The notes beneath the pieces are model-generated. The model did no database searches. It was not told the DNA's origin and worked only from the letters and a program-made list of their open reading frames with translations. 64,000 nt of DNA. Origin: Enterococcus mundtii. GTDB taxonomy: Bacteria > Bacillota > Bacilli > Lactobacillales > Enterococcaceae. The DNA is taken from positions 52,761-116,760 of the forward strand of contig NZ_PUAP01000010.1 of the NCBI RefSeq assembly GCF_002947535.1. The letters run 5' to 3'. Every line of letters begins with the position of its first letter. The first letter of the stretch is position 1. Shown here piece after piece: positions 42,110-49,444 of this stretch. The position numbers and the translations under genes were made by a program.

Positions 42110-42817
42110 ATGAGACAGATAATTATTTCAATAACAAAGCTAAAAAAAGAAATAGAGCTTGCGAAAGGAAATCTTTTACAAGTGCTTACTGATATCTCTT
42201 TTGATGTAAAGCAACAAGAGTTTGTATCAATCGTAGGACCTTCTGGTTCAGGAAAAACAACGTTGCTTCATTGTATCTCTAGCTTATTACCTCCTACAGA
42301 GGGAGAGGTGATGATCGATGGCGAATCACCATATGGATGGAGTGCAGCGAAATTAGCAAAGTTTCGTCGTAAAAAAATTGGCTTTATTTTTCAAGATTTT
42401 CAACTCATACCTTCATTGTCAGCCTACGATAATATGGTGCTCCCAGGAACATTGAATGGGCACAAAATAAAAAAGGAAAATGTCGATACTTTGGCAGAAC
42501 GATTGGAATTAAAAGCGGATTTACACCAACCCATTGATGCTCTTTCGGGTGGTGAACAACAAAAAGTTGCAATTGGTCGCACAATATTAGCGGATCCAGA
42601 TATATTATTTTTAGATGAACCTACTAGCGCATTGGATACTCACTCACGTGTCCTTATTATGGAAGTACTGAAAGAATTAGTAAGCAAAGGTAAGACAATT
42701 GTTATGGTTACTCATGACCTAGAGCTTGCCAGTCAATCTTCCAGAGCAATTGTTTTAAAGGATGGGCGCATTCATAGCCATATACACTCACCTACTTTGG
42801 AAACCCTCGTATTCTAA
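42110..42817 (+). CDS. ABC transporter ATPase of the lanthipeptide cluster
   Basis: This is a 235-residue MacB/LolD-type ATPase with TTGGAGG upstream. Walker A is GPSGSGKTT, the Q-loop segment is FIFQDFQLIPSLSAYDN, the signature is LSGGEQQK, Walker B is ILFLDEPT and the switch His lies in VTHD. It should energise the permease encoded at 38626, with the protease gene placed between them. A CCCTAC/GTAGGG long-range inverted repeat precedes it at 42009-42066. Confidence 0.93.
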   Translation: MRQIIISITKLKKEIELAKGNLLQVLTDISFDVKQQEFVSIVGPSGSGKTTLLHCISSLLPPTEGEVMIDGESPYGWSAAKLAKFRRKKIGFIFQDFQLIPSLSAYDNMVLPGTLNGHKIKKENVDTLAERLELKADLHQPIDALSGGEQQKVAIGRTILADPDILFLDEPTSALDTHSRVLIMEVLKELVSKGKTIVMVTHDLELASQSSRAIVLKDGRIHSHIHSPTLETLVF

Positions 42818-42914
42818 ATGATGTGATTCATTGATTTTAACCTTTGACCATAAGCATGTACTGAACAAAATTAGCGCATGCTCCTTTTGGTTCTCAAATG
42901 GATTAAACAAATCA

Positions 42915-42944
42915 TTCGGACAAAAAAATAGATTCATGTATAAT
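42915..42944 (+). promoter_or_regulatory. Possible promoter of the exported C39-like protein gene
   Basis: TATAAT (42939-42944) is preceded by TG and by a weak TTCGGA 18 bp upstream. The 220-bp gap from 42818 otherwise holds only a doubtful ORF. Confidence 0.4.
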
Positions 42945-43041
42945 TTAATCAGAGTTTATATTACTATCGTTATAATATTTTTAGGAAACATCTTATGTAA
43001 AATCTATTGCTATTTTTTGTTCATTTATGAGGAGGAAAAAG

Positions 43042-44430
43042 ATGAAAAGGGGATCTATTACTAAGGGGATTTGTGGGTTCACGATACTTGCTATTTTAGC
43101 GAGTTCGTTTGGTGTGAGTCAAGTTATTGCAGAGGAGTCATCCGCTGTGGGTACTACAAGTGAATCGACTCAGATGTCAGAAGTTCCACAAATCCAAAAT
43201 ACAGAAACAAATGAAGTCAGTGAGGAAACAGGAACAACAGAAACAATGGTACCAACGCTAGAGTCACAACAATCACCACAAGTACAATCGAGTGAAGTAA
43301 CTGAAGTTCAACCAGAGCAACCACAAACCGCAATCGTTGATGGGGTAGAAGTAGTTTTGGAAGCTCCGGAAAAAGCTGGTAAGAATGAAGCTGACGTTAC
43401 ACAAGCGCCAAAAGAGGAATTGATCGAAGGTTCTCCAAGATTATTTCGAGCAGCTGTGCAAACGATTCCAATGTATCGTTTATTCAATCCGCATAGTGGT
43501 GAGCATTTTTACACGAGAGATACTGGTGAACGAGATAATTTAAGTAGGATTGGTTGGAATTACGAAGGTGTTGGTTGGCAGGCACCGACAAGTGGCGATC
43601 CTGTCTATCGTTTGTACAATCGCTATAATGGTGAGCATTTTTATACGTTGAACGCAAAAGAAAGAGATAGTATCACGAAACAAGGTTGGACATATGAAGG
43701 GATCGGTTGGTATTCCTATAAAGGAGCGAATGCCATTCCTGTCAGTCGTTTGTACAGTAAACGCGTGAACTGGCATCATTACACATTAGATGAAAACGAG
43801 AAAAAAGTGATCACGAAACAAGGCTGGGTCTATGAAGGTGTTGGTTGGTATGCGGTCGGCAATGGTCAGCAAAGCCAAGATGACTATAAATTATTAGGTG
43901 TGAAAAATTACAACCAATATGCTTTAGGTGCACCAAGTGGTTGTGAAGGAGCTTCTTTATTGCAAGCACTTCAATATAAAGGGAAGATCACCAATTGGAG
44001 TTTGACTCAATTCTTGAACACGATTCCTAAATCACCGAATGGTAATCCAAACAGCGGTTTTGTTGGCAGTCCTTTTGTTGAAAATTCATGGACCTATTCT
44101 GCGATTTATCCTGCACCTTTGACGACATGGGGCAAGAAGTACGGAAATGTCCAAAATATTTCGGGTAGCTCGATGAATACGTTGTTGAATGAAGTTAAAA
44201 ATGGTCATCCGGTTGTTGCTTGGGTCACGATCAACTTCCAACCAATCCGTTGGGGGAATTGGAATTTTGGCGTTGCGGCGAATAATAATCATGCGGTGAC
44301 TCTTGATGGATATAATAAAGGAAGCAATCAAGTCCACGTGTCAGATCCTATCAGTGGTTCTTATTGGATGAATCGGACAACATTTGAGAACATTTATAAT
44401 GCACGTAAATACGCGGTAGTCGTAAGATAG
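43042..44430 (+). CDS. Exported DUF5648-repeat protein with C39-like cysteine peptidase domain
   Basis: ATG 43042 is 7 bp after AGGAGG. The 462-residue protein has a signal peptide (residues 1-30, ending SQVIAEE), a Ser/Thr/Glu/Gln-rich stretch to about residue 130, three DUF5648-like repeats of about 45 residues (MYRLFNPHSGEHFYTRD; VYRLYNRYNGEHFYTLN; VSRLYSKRVNWHHYTLD, each followed by GWxYEGxGW) and a C39-like domain (APSGCEGASLLQALQ with the catalytic Cys, NNNHAVTLDGYN with the His). Such enterococcal proteins act outside the cell. Target unknown. It could process surface or secreted peptides. Confidence 0.85.
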   Translation: MKRGSITKGICGFTILAILASSFGVSQVIAEESSAVGTTSESTQMSEVPQIQNTETNEVSEETGTTETMVPTLESQQSPQVQSSEVTEVQPEQPQTAIVDGVEVVLEAPEKAGKNEADVTQAPKEELIEGSPRLFRAAVQTIPMYRLFNPHSGEHFYTRDTGERDNLSRIGWNYEGVGWQAPTSGDPVYRLYNRYNGEHFYTLNAKERDSITKQGWTYEGIGWYSYKGANAIPVSRLYSKRVNWHHYTLDENEKKVITKQGWVYEGVGWYAVGNGQQSQDDYKLLGVKNYNQYALGAPSGCEGASLLQALQYKGKITNWSLTQFLNTIPKSPNGNPNSGFVGSPFVENSWTYSAIYPAPLTTWGKKYGNVQNISGSSMNTLLNEVKNGHPVVAWVTINFQPIRWGNWNFGVAANNNHAVTLDGYNKGSNQVHVSDPISGSYWMNRTTFENIYNARKYAVVVR

Positions 44431-44666
44431 TCTAAAGCTTAACAAACCAATTATTGTAGTAATGATTTTCTATAGCCTGTAGAATCCGAGAATATTTTGG
44501 GTTTTACGGGTTATTTTCATTGAATTATTCTGTCTAGGTCAAAAGCAATCTCTAGACAAAAATTTTATTACGTTAATGTAAGCTAATCACTAGTGGAATA
44601 GATTTCGACTTATATACATATACAGTATGATTTAGACAGGAAGTGAAAAAGAATAAGGAAGTGGGA

Positions 44667-45032
44667 ATGATGATGGGAAAACTAGTAAAAGGATTATTAG
44701 CAATTGCGCTTATTTTAGGAATCGGTGCATTTTTTATTGAATCAAAGACAGAAGGCTTTCAAGCATTAACGGATAATTTTTTATCTGATAAAGAAGTAAA
44801 AGAATACTATGTCAAAACAAGTAGTGGTGATAAAAAAGGGAAGGATTATCTCTATACGTTTGAAGGATATGATGAAGATGGCAATCAACAAACAGTAAAA
44901 AAATTAGTGGATCACGAATTAAAGCAAGGTAGATACTTAAAAATCTATGCAAAAGGTTTACAAGGAAAAGGTTGGAGTGAAGTACCAGAAAATGAAGTAC
45001 CTGCGAAAGCATTGGAAAAAATCAATTTGTAA
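44667..45032 (+). CDS. YxeA-family exported small protein
   Basis: Three consecutive ATG codons at 44667-44675 follow AAGGAA. I chose the first; a GTG at 44643 overlaps another purine run. The product of about 121 residues has an N-terminal membrane anchor (LVKGLLAIALILGIGAFFIE) and an OB-like domain (YYVKTSSGDKKGKDYLYTFE, YDEDGNQQTVKKLVDHELKQ, YLKIYAKGLQG), matching YxeA/DUF1093. Function unknown. A TTCGAC-TATGAT promoter is possible near 44606. Confidence 0.85.
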   Translation: MMMGKLVKGLLAIALILGIGAFFIESKTEGFQALTDNFLSDKEVKEYYVKTSSGDKKGKDYLYTFEGYDEDGNQQTVKKLVDHELKQGRYLKIYAKGLQGKGWSEVPENEVPAKALEKINL

Positions 45033-45076
45033 TGGCTAAAATGTTGAATTGCATTTGACGCAGTTACTAATAGTAG

Positions 45077-45123
45077 AAAAAGCTCACCGTGATGGATGTG
45101 ATACATGTCATGGGGGCTTTTTA
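45077..45123 (+). terminator. Intrinsic terminator of the YxeA-like gene
   Basis: AAAAGCTCACCGTGAT pairs with ATGTCATGGGGGCTTTT-type sequence with one bulge, ending in T residues. Confidence 0.7.
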
Positions 45124-45188
45124 GTGTTCTCAAAAACACACGCTCATTCCAAGGTTGTTCAGCCATTTTCTTTATTAGTATTTCTCTT

Positions 45189-45217
45189 TTGACAAATAAA
45201 GAAAGAAATGGTATTGT
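45189..45217 (+). promoter_or_regulatory. Promoter of rpsN-rpmF
   Basis: TTGACA (45189-45194) and TATTGT (45212-45217) are 17 bp apart. The Zur box begins 15 bp after the -10 element. Confidence 0.75.
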
Positions 45218-45231
45218 GGTTCTACCCAAAA

Positions 45232-45244
45232 CGTAATTATTACG
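45232..45244 (+). promoter_or_regulatory. Zur operator
   Basis: CGTAATTATTACG is a perfect 13-bp palindrome followed by ATTT, matching the Firmicute Zur box. It overlaps the expected transcription start of rpsN, so zinc-bound Zur would repress the zinc-free ribosomal proteins. Confidence 0.85.
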
Positions 45245-45284
45245 ATTTGAACAATACAAAGTGAAATAAAGGAGCAGATTATTA

Positions 45285-45554
45285 GTGGCAAAAAAATCAA
45301 AAATTGCAAAAATGAATAAGCAAGTAGCTTTGATCAATAAATATAGTGAACAACGTCAAGAGTTAAAGGCAGCAAAAGATTATGAAGGACTAGCCAAGCT
45401 ACCAAAAGAGTCTAATCCTAATCGTTTGAAACTGAGAGATCAGACAGATGGACGTCCTCGTGGCTACATGAGAAAATTTGGCATGTCTCGAATCACTTTT
45501 AGAGAACTGGCACATCAAGGGTTGATCCCTGGAGTTAAAAAAGCAAGTTGGTAA
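45285..45554 (+). CDS. rpsN: Zinc-independent ribosomal protein uS14 paralogue
   Basis: This 89-residue protein starts at GTG behind [26 protein letters not shown] and [20 protein letters not shown] are the S14 core. It has no CxxC zinc ribbon, so it is the long zinc-free (C-) form that replaces the zinc-binding S14 when zinc is scarce. The Zur box upstream agrees. The next gene is another cysteine-free ribosomal protein, bL32. Confidence 0.95.
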   Translation: MAKKSKIAKMNKQVALINKYSEQRQELKAAKDYEGLAKLPKESNPNRLKLRDQTDGRPRGYMRKFGMSRITFRELAHQGLIPGVKKASW

Positions 45555-45571
45555 AATAGGAGGAAAAAGTC

Positions 45572-45739
45572 ATGGCAGTACCAGCAAGAAAAACATCGAA
45601 AGCAAAAAAACGTTTGCGACAAACACACCAAGCTTTGACGAAACCAGAGATTTCTTTTGACGAGGTGACTGGGGATTATCGTCGAAGCCATCACGTCTCT
45701 TTAAAAGGCTACTATAAAGGACGCAAAGTAACAGAATAA
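45572..45739 (+). CDS. rpmF: Zinc-independent ribosomal protein bL32 paralogue
   Basis: This is a 55-residue ORF at ATG 45572 with TAGGAGGAAA upstream. [20 protein letters not shown], then [20 protein letters not shown] and YYKGRKV, is bL32 with the four zinc-ligand cysteines absent. It lies 17 bp after rpsN and probably shares the Zur-controlled transcript. Together they free zinc by replacing zinc-containing paralogues. Confidence 0.93.
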   Translation: MAVPARKTSKAKKRLRQTHQALTKPEISFDEVTGDYRRSHHVSLKGYYKGRKVTE

Positions 45740-45769
45740 CCGATTGGACGATGCAAGGGGGGTCAAGAA

Positions 45770-46147
45770 ATGGAAATTATTTATCCGCCATTAGTTGAAC
45801 AAGGGATCAAATATTATTCGGAAACGGTGAAAGAACCTGTAGACAAAGGGGAATTCTATCGTGCGATGGTCGCTAAGGAACTGATCACAGAAACTGGTCT
45901 TCCTACACAACATGCCATTGATCAAGGTTTTGTCAAAGACTATTACGAAAAGCAAAACTTGTCCTTTGAAGAATTTTTGGACATTTATCCTATTTTTCAA
46001 AAGTATGACGCCGATTTGTTCAAATCCATTGACGGCTTCTGGGAGATTCCTGTAGACTTGAAAATAGAATTGATGGAAATGCTTGAAACTGATCAACTGG
46101 ATTATGATGACGAACAACAAATCAACATCTATTTAGAAGATCGATAA
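45770..46147 (+). CDS. Hypothetical protein after rpsN-rpmF
   Basis: This is a 125-residue acidic protein with AAGGGGGG upstream, 30 bp after rpmF, so it may share the zinc-controlled transcript. The sequence (EIIYPPLVEQGIKYYSETVK, FYRAMVAKELITETGLPTQH, YYEKQNLSFEEFLDIYPIFQ) shows no membrane segment and no motif that I recognise. It seems a conserved enterococcal cytoplasmic protein. Confidence 0.75.
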   Translation: MEIIYPPLVEQGIKYYSETVKEPVDKGEFYRAMVAKELITETGLPTQHAIDQGFVKDYYEKQNLSFEEFLDIYPIFQKYDADLFKSIDGFWEIPVDLKIELMEMLETDQLDYDDEQQINIYLEDR

Positions 46148-46183
46148 AAGGATAGAATAAAAAAATCCAAAAGGACATTCTAT

Positions 46184-46591
46184 ATGCATAATTTTCGTAA
46201 ATCAGGTATAAAACCTTGGGATATCATCATTATTTTTGTTCTGGTAGTTGCTTCTTTCGTTCCGACAATTGTTTTTGCTTTGTCATTTGAAAGTGCAGAA
46301 AGCGAAAATAGTGTGAAGTATGCGATAGTAAAAATCGACGGAAAAGAAGTCGAACGTTTTGCTTTAGATGAAATCAGTAGCAAGATGGTGACTTACCATC
46401 CATCTGATACCCAATACAATATAGTCGAAATCCAAGAAGGTAAGATCAGAGTCAAAGAAGATAATAGTCCCGATCAAATCGCTGTAAGAACTGGCTGGAT
46501 CTCGGAACCTGGACAAACGAGTATCTGTTTGCCGCATCGGCTAGTCATAACAATTGAACAAGAAGGACAGTCGGATTTTCATATCTACTAA
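46184..46591 (+). CDS. NusG domain II-like exported protein
   Basis: This is a 135-residue protein with an N-terminal membrane segment (PWDIIIIFVLVVASFVPTIV) and an outer domain (YAIVKIDGKEVERFALDE, YNIVEIQEGKIRVKEDNSPD, ISEPGQTSICLPHRLVITIE). This matches the NusG_II-like family (PF07009) found near ApbE-type or Gx-transporter genes. The molecular role is unknown. The ribosome site is weak (AAAGGA). A strong terminator follows. Confidence 0.85.
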   Translation: MHNFRKSGIKPWDIIIIFVLVVASFVPTIVFALSFESAESENSVKYAIVKIDGKEVERFALDEISSKMVTYHPSDTQYNIVEIQEGKIRVKEDNSPDQIAVRTGWISEPGQTSICLPHRLVITIEQEGQSDFHIY

Positions 46592-46600
46592 GTAAAAGGA

Positions 46601-46647
46601 AACTGCTACTATCAGCCTGATTTAAGTTGGTAGTAACAGTTTTTTTG
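46601..46647 (+). terminator. Intrinsic terminator before the pdu locus
   Basis: AACTG-TACTATCA pairs with TGGTAGTA-CAGTT, followed by TTTTTTT. Confidence 0.88.
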
Positions 46648-46768
46648 ATCGCATAATAAATTATACCAAGCCGCAAATATTTGTTACTCCACTGGATCAA
46701 AGGCAAAATCCTTTTATTCATCTATGCTAGAATATAGTTATTATCAGATTGTAGGTGGTGGCAAACAA

Positions 46769-47119
46769 ATGGCAAATGAAAGAAAAATCGAACGAACGAT
46801 CCAAGAATACGTTCCTGGTAAACAGGTCACACTCGCGCATATCATCCCAAATGCAGATCGCGAAGTTTTTACAAAACTTGGATTAAGGGAAGCAAGTAAT
46901 GCGATCGGTATTTTGACGATCACGCCGAGTGAGGCGTCGATCATTGGGGCAGATATCGCCAAAAAATCTGGAGATGTGGCGATTGGTTTCATGGATCGCT
47001 TTAGTGGATCAGTGGTTTTCACTGGTGAGGTATCTTCTGTTGAATATGCGTTGCAACAAGTCATCCAAACAATGAGTACGGTTTTGGGGTTTGATACGCC
47101 TGACATTACAAAAACCTAA
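46769..47119 (+). CDS. pduU: PduU-type microcompartment shell protein
   Basis: ATG 46769 follows TAGGTGGTGG. An extended -10 (TGCTAGAAT, 46725-46733) lies just upstream. The 116-residue product has the short N-terminal strand region and the permuted BMC domain of PduU/EutS ([60 protein letters not shown]). It forms hexagonal shell tiles with a beta-barrel plug. PduU and PduV are set apart from the main operon by the divergent pocR region. Confidence 0.93.
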   Translation: MANERKIERTIQEYVPGKQVTLAHIIPNADREVFTKLGLREASNAIGILTITPSEASIIGADIAKKSGDVAIGFMDRFSGSVVFTGEVSSVEYALQQVIQTMSTVLGFDTPDITKT

Positions 47120-47162
47120 ATGATTGGTAGTTATTTATTTATGAGAGACGATAGGTGAAGAG

Positions 47163-47597
47163 ATGCGTCGAGTGATTTTTATCGGACAAACAGGTAGCGG
47201 TAAGACTACATTATCGCAGTGGCTACAAAAGAAAGACATTTCTTATCACAAGACTCAACAAGTGTACTATCTCGATGATTCCATCGATACACCTGGTGAG
47301 TTTATGGAGAATCAGTTTTACTACAATGCGTTAGTCAGTGCTTCGATTGAGGCAGAGGTAGTGGCATTCGTTCAAGATATTACAAGCGCACAAAACTATT
47401 TTCCACCTTATTTTTCATCGAGATTCAACAAAGAAGTGATCGGTGTGATTTCCAAAGTCGATTTAGCAGATCAGCAGACGCTAGCAAAAGCCCGTGAATT
47501 ATTGGAGTTAGCCGGTGCTTCTAAGATATTTGAAGTTTCTACGATAACAGGTTTTGGTTTAGATGAGTTAGAGAAACACTTGTCTACTAATGGATAA
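47163..47597 (+). CDS. pduV: PduV/EutP-family P-loop protein
   Basis: This is a 144-residue protein with a P-loop at residues 8-15 (GQTGSGKT), DTPGEFMEN as the switch-like G3 motif and SKVDLAD as the G4-like element. PduV binds the outside of the microcompartment by way of PduU and may help position it. It follows pduU by 43 bp in the same order as in Listeria and Salmonella. Confidence 0.93.
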   Translation: MRRVIFIGQTGSGKTTLSQWLQKKDISYHKTQQVYYLDDSIDTPGEFMENQFYYNALVSASIEAEVVAFVQDITSAQNYFPPYFSSRFNKEVIGVISKVDLADQQTLAKARELLELAGASKIFEVSTITGFGLDELEKHLSTNG

Positions 47598-47639
47598 AAG
47601 CCCAAAACATTTTTTAAAATAAATCGTTTCCGTTATCTA

Positions 47640-47668
47640 TTGACCGCGATTGTGAATTAATGTATAAT
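47640..47668 (+). promoter_or_regulatory. Promoter of the riboswitch-controlled antisense RNA
   Basis: TTGACC (47640-47645) and TATAAT (47663-47668) are 17 bp apart, the best sigma-A promoter in the pdu region. Transcription would start near 47675, just before the riboswitch. Confidence 0.85.
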
Positions 47669-47688
47669 TGAAAATAATAAAATATCAG

Positions 47689-47826
47689 CACATGATGTGA
47701 AGGGAACAAGGTGCGAATCCTTGACAGACCCTTTTTACTGTATATGCAGACGACCCCTCAATTTAGCCACTTACGGGAAGGCGAGGTAGTAGGATGAAGC
47801 AAAGTCAGGATACCTTACATGATGTG
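47689..47826 (+). ncRNA. Cobalamin riboswitch (AspocR-type leader)
   Basis: The conserved pieces of the AdoCbl aptamer are present: AAGGGAACAAGGTGCGAATC, GACAGACCC, ACTGTATATGCAG, and the B12 box GTCAGGATACC. P1 pairs CACATGATGT (47689-47698) with ACATGATGTG (47817-47826) with one mismatch. No ORF follows in the sense direction. The RNA runs toward the 3' end of pocR, which lies on the other strand, as in the Listeria AspocR arrangement. Confidence 0.93.
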
Positions 47827-47860
47827 AAAGTGATTTTATTGGGAAAATTACTTTGCGAGC

Positions 47861-47924
47861 CAAACCGATTCCTATTGAACGGTTTGTTTAGTGAAGTGTT
47901 TTTTCGAAGACACTTCATTTTTTT
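47861..47924 (+). terminator. Riboswitch expression platform: two hairpins and terminator
   Basis: CAAACCG (47861-47867) pairs with CGGTTTG (47880-47886). Directly after, TGAAGTGT (47892-47899) pairs with ACACTTCA (47910-47917), followed by seven T residues. The second is an intrinsic terminator on the riboswitch strand, before the transcript reaches pocR. Confidence 0.85.
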
Positions 47925-47929
47925 ATTAA

Positions 47930-47959
47930 ACAAAAAGACAGTCAGGCAACTGTCTTTCA
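47930..47959 (-). terminator. Intrinsic terminator of pocR
   Basis: AAAGACAGT pairs with ACTGTCTTT, followed on the minus strand by TTGTTT. It lies six bases after the pocR stop. Confidence 0.8.
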
Positions 47960-47964
47960 GTGGA

Positions 47965-48873
47965 TCAGCTCGTTCTTCGAAAGGAAGCAGGAGTTGTTCC
48001 GGTCTCTTTTTTGAATAACTTACAGAAATAGCTCGGTTGGGTATAACCGATGCGATAAGCAATTTTTTGAACGCTTAAATTGGTTTGGCGTAATAATTCT
48101 TTTGCTTGTTCGATTCTCTGTTTATTAAGGTAGTTGACAAAACTGATGCCTAATTCTTTTTTGAAGAGCCTGCTGAAATAATAATGACTCAAATAGACAT
48201 GATTTGCCACTTCATCCAAGGTAATATTGCGAGAGAGATTTTTATTGATATATTCGATTGCTTTATTGATTTCTCCATGGCCGGAGTCGATTTGTTTATT
48301 TTTAGACTTGATCGGTTTATGGTCAGTTGTTTTGATATTGAATTTGATTCGATCTCTAGGATGGTTTTCTTCTTTCTCATAATGTTGAGCAATCGTTTCG
48401 AAAAGTGAGGCGGCAGCCGTGACCTGTTTTCTGTTCACTACACGTACCTTATTACGTGCATGCCTCAACTCCGCATGCTCTTTCCAATTCGTGATGGATG
48501 GATGAATGCGGTCGATTTGATGCTCTTCGATATCTGATACTTTTACTTGCCCAAAAAGTGCAAAACCGTGCAGTTGTCGATCATAGATCAAAGGTAATGA
48601 GATATCCGTCAAGCCAGCATGGCATTGATAAATGTGTGGTTTTCCAGTCTTTGATGCTTCTAGACCACCGTAAGCATCACACTTTTGACAGAGATGTTTG
48701 AATTGCGGATTTGCTCGCATGTTTTGGCAAAAAGGAGAAAAATTAAATAGATTTGACGTTTCTTTGCCATGGATATCAACTAAAACAGCGCCATAATCAA
48801 CTGCTAATGCAAATTCTTCCATTATCTTTGTTAGTCTATCTAAATGAATTCCTTTTGGATGACCTTGAATCAT
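47965..48873 (-). CDS. pocR: PocR: AraC-type activator of propanediol utilisation
   Basis: ATG 48873 is 7 bp after GAAAGGGGG. The frame extends to 48969 without a ribosome site. The 302-residue product has the PocR sensory domain (residues about 10-170, with a conserved Cys set NMRANPQFKHLCQKCDAYGG and ISLPLIYDRQLHGFALFGQV) and a C-terminal AraC DNA-binding domain (NITLDEVANHVYLSHYYFSR, SVQKIAYRIGYTQPSYFCKL). In Salmonella and Listeria PocR senses propanediol and activates pdu and cob genes. It is divergent to pduA and targeted by the B12-controlled antisense RNA. Confidence 0.95.
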   Translation of the reverse strand: MIQGHPKGIHLDRLTKIMEEFALAVDYGAVLVDIHGKETSNLFNFSPFCQNMRANPQFKHLCQKCDAYGGLEASKTGKPHIYQCHAGLTDISLPLIYDRQLHGFALFGQVKVSDIEEHQIDRIHPSITNWKEHAELRHARNKVRVVNRKQVTAAASLFETIAQHYEKEENHPRDRIKFNIKTTDHKPIKSKNKQIDSGHGEINKAIEYINKNLSRNITLDEVANHVYLSHYYFSRLFKKELGISFVNYLNKQRIEQAKELLRQTNLSVQKIAYRIGYTQPSYFCKLFKKETGTTPASFRRTS

Positions 48874-48955
48874 GCAACAGCCCCCTTTCATGGCACTTAT
48901 TTTAACAGAAAAACATTGGTTATTGTATAAAACATCACAAATACCACAATTTTGA

Positions 48956-49012
48956 CTATCAAATGACAAGAATTTGATAGATTATTTGGCTTGAATTATT
49001 AAAATTTAAGCC
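48956..49012 (+). promoter_or_regulatory. Two inverted repeats in the pocR-pduA gap, candidate PocR sites
   Basis: CTATCAAAT (48956-48964) is perfectly mirrored by ATTTGATAG (48972-48980). GGCTTGAATT (48988-48997) is mirrored by AATTTAAGCC (49003-49012) with one mismatch. Both lie in the 280-bp divergent control region. They may bind PocR or form RNA hairpins. Confidence 0.45.
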
Positions 49013-49072
49013 TATTTGTCGTGTTTTCTTTTTTTATTCACAGCAAATTATTATTATTCTCTCAAGAGGTAC

Positions 49073-49107
49073 AAAAAAGATGGGGCAATTATTTCCCATC
49101 TTTTTTT
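49073..49107 (+). terminator. Strong terminator just upstream of pduA
   Basis: AAAAAAGATGGG pairs with CCCATCTTTTTT, giving a classic intrinsic terminator 47 bp before pduA. It would stop antisense transcripts crossing pocR from the riboswitch promoter, or act as an attenuator of the pdu leader. Confidence 0.85.
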
Positions 49108-49121
49108 ATTATGATAGTTTT

Positions 49122-49135
49122 TGTAAGCGCTACTA
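49122..49135 (+). promoter_or_regulatory. cre site (CcpA) before pduA
   Basis: TGTAAGCGCTACTA matches the cre consensus TGWAARCGYTWNCW at 13 of 14 positions. A possible -10 element, TATGAT, is at 49110-49115, so the cre would overlap the transcription start and mediate glucose repression. Confidence 0.75.
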
Positions 49136-49153
49136 AAATTAGGAGGTATGACA

Positions 49154-49435
49154 ATGGGTCAAGAAGCTTTAGGCATGATTGAAACTCGCGGTTTGATTGG
49201 ATCGATCGAAGCAGCAGATGCGATGGTGAAGGCGGCGAATGTAACGCTGATCGGCACTGAAAAAATCGGTTCAGGTTTAGTCACTGTTATGGTCAGAGGA
49301 GATGTAGGTGCAGTAAAAGCCGCAGTTGATGCTGGAGTGACAGCAGCTAGTTCTGTGGGAGAAGTTGTTTCAAATTACGTGATTCCACGCCCTCACTCTG
49401 AGGTTGAGAGAGTACTCCCAAATTTAACTGACTGA
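49154..49435 (+). CDS. pduA: PduA microcompartment shell protein
   Basis: ATG 49154 is 7 bp after AGGAGG. An ATG at 49148 is too close. The 93-residue BMC-domain protein ([40 protein letters not shown]) has the KIGSGL pore loop that lines the hexamer opening for propanediol. It is near-identical in most of its length to PduJ (55886). It opens the main pdu operon. Confidence 0.97.
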   Translation: MGQEALGMIETRGLIGSIEAADAMVKAANVTLIGTEKIGSGLVTVMVRGDVGAVKAAVDAGVTAASSVGEVVSNYVIPRPHSEVERVLPNLTD

Positions 49436-49444
49436 GGTGATTAA

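Noticed and set aside
42831..43064. 77-codon ORF before the exported C39-like protein
   Set aside because: It covers the probable promoter and the ribosome site of the next gene, has no ribosome site and a random-looking sequence.
47794..48018. 74-codon ORF beginning inside the cobalamin riboswitch
   Set aside because: It overlaps the aptamer, a terminator and the 3' end of pocR. The conserved RNA elements explain the sequence.
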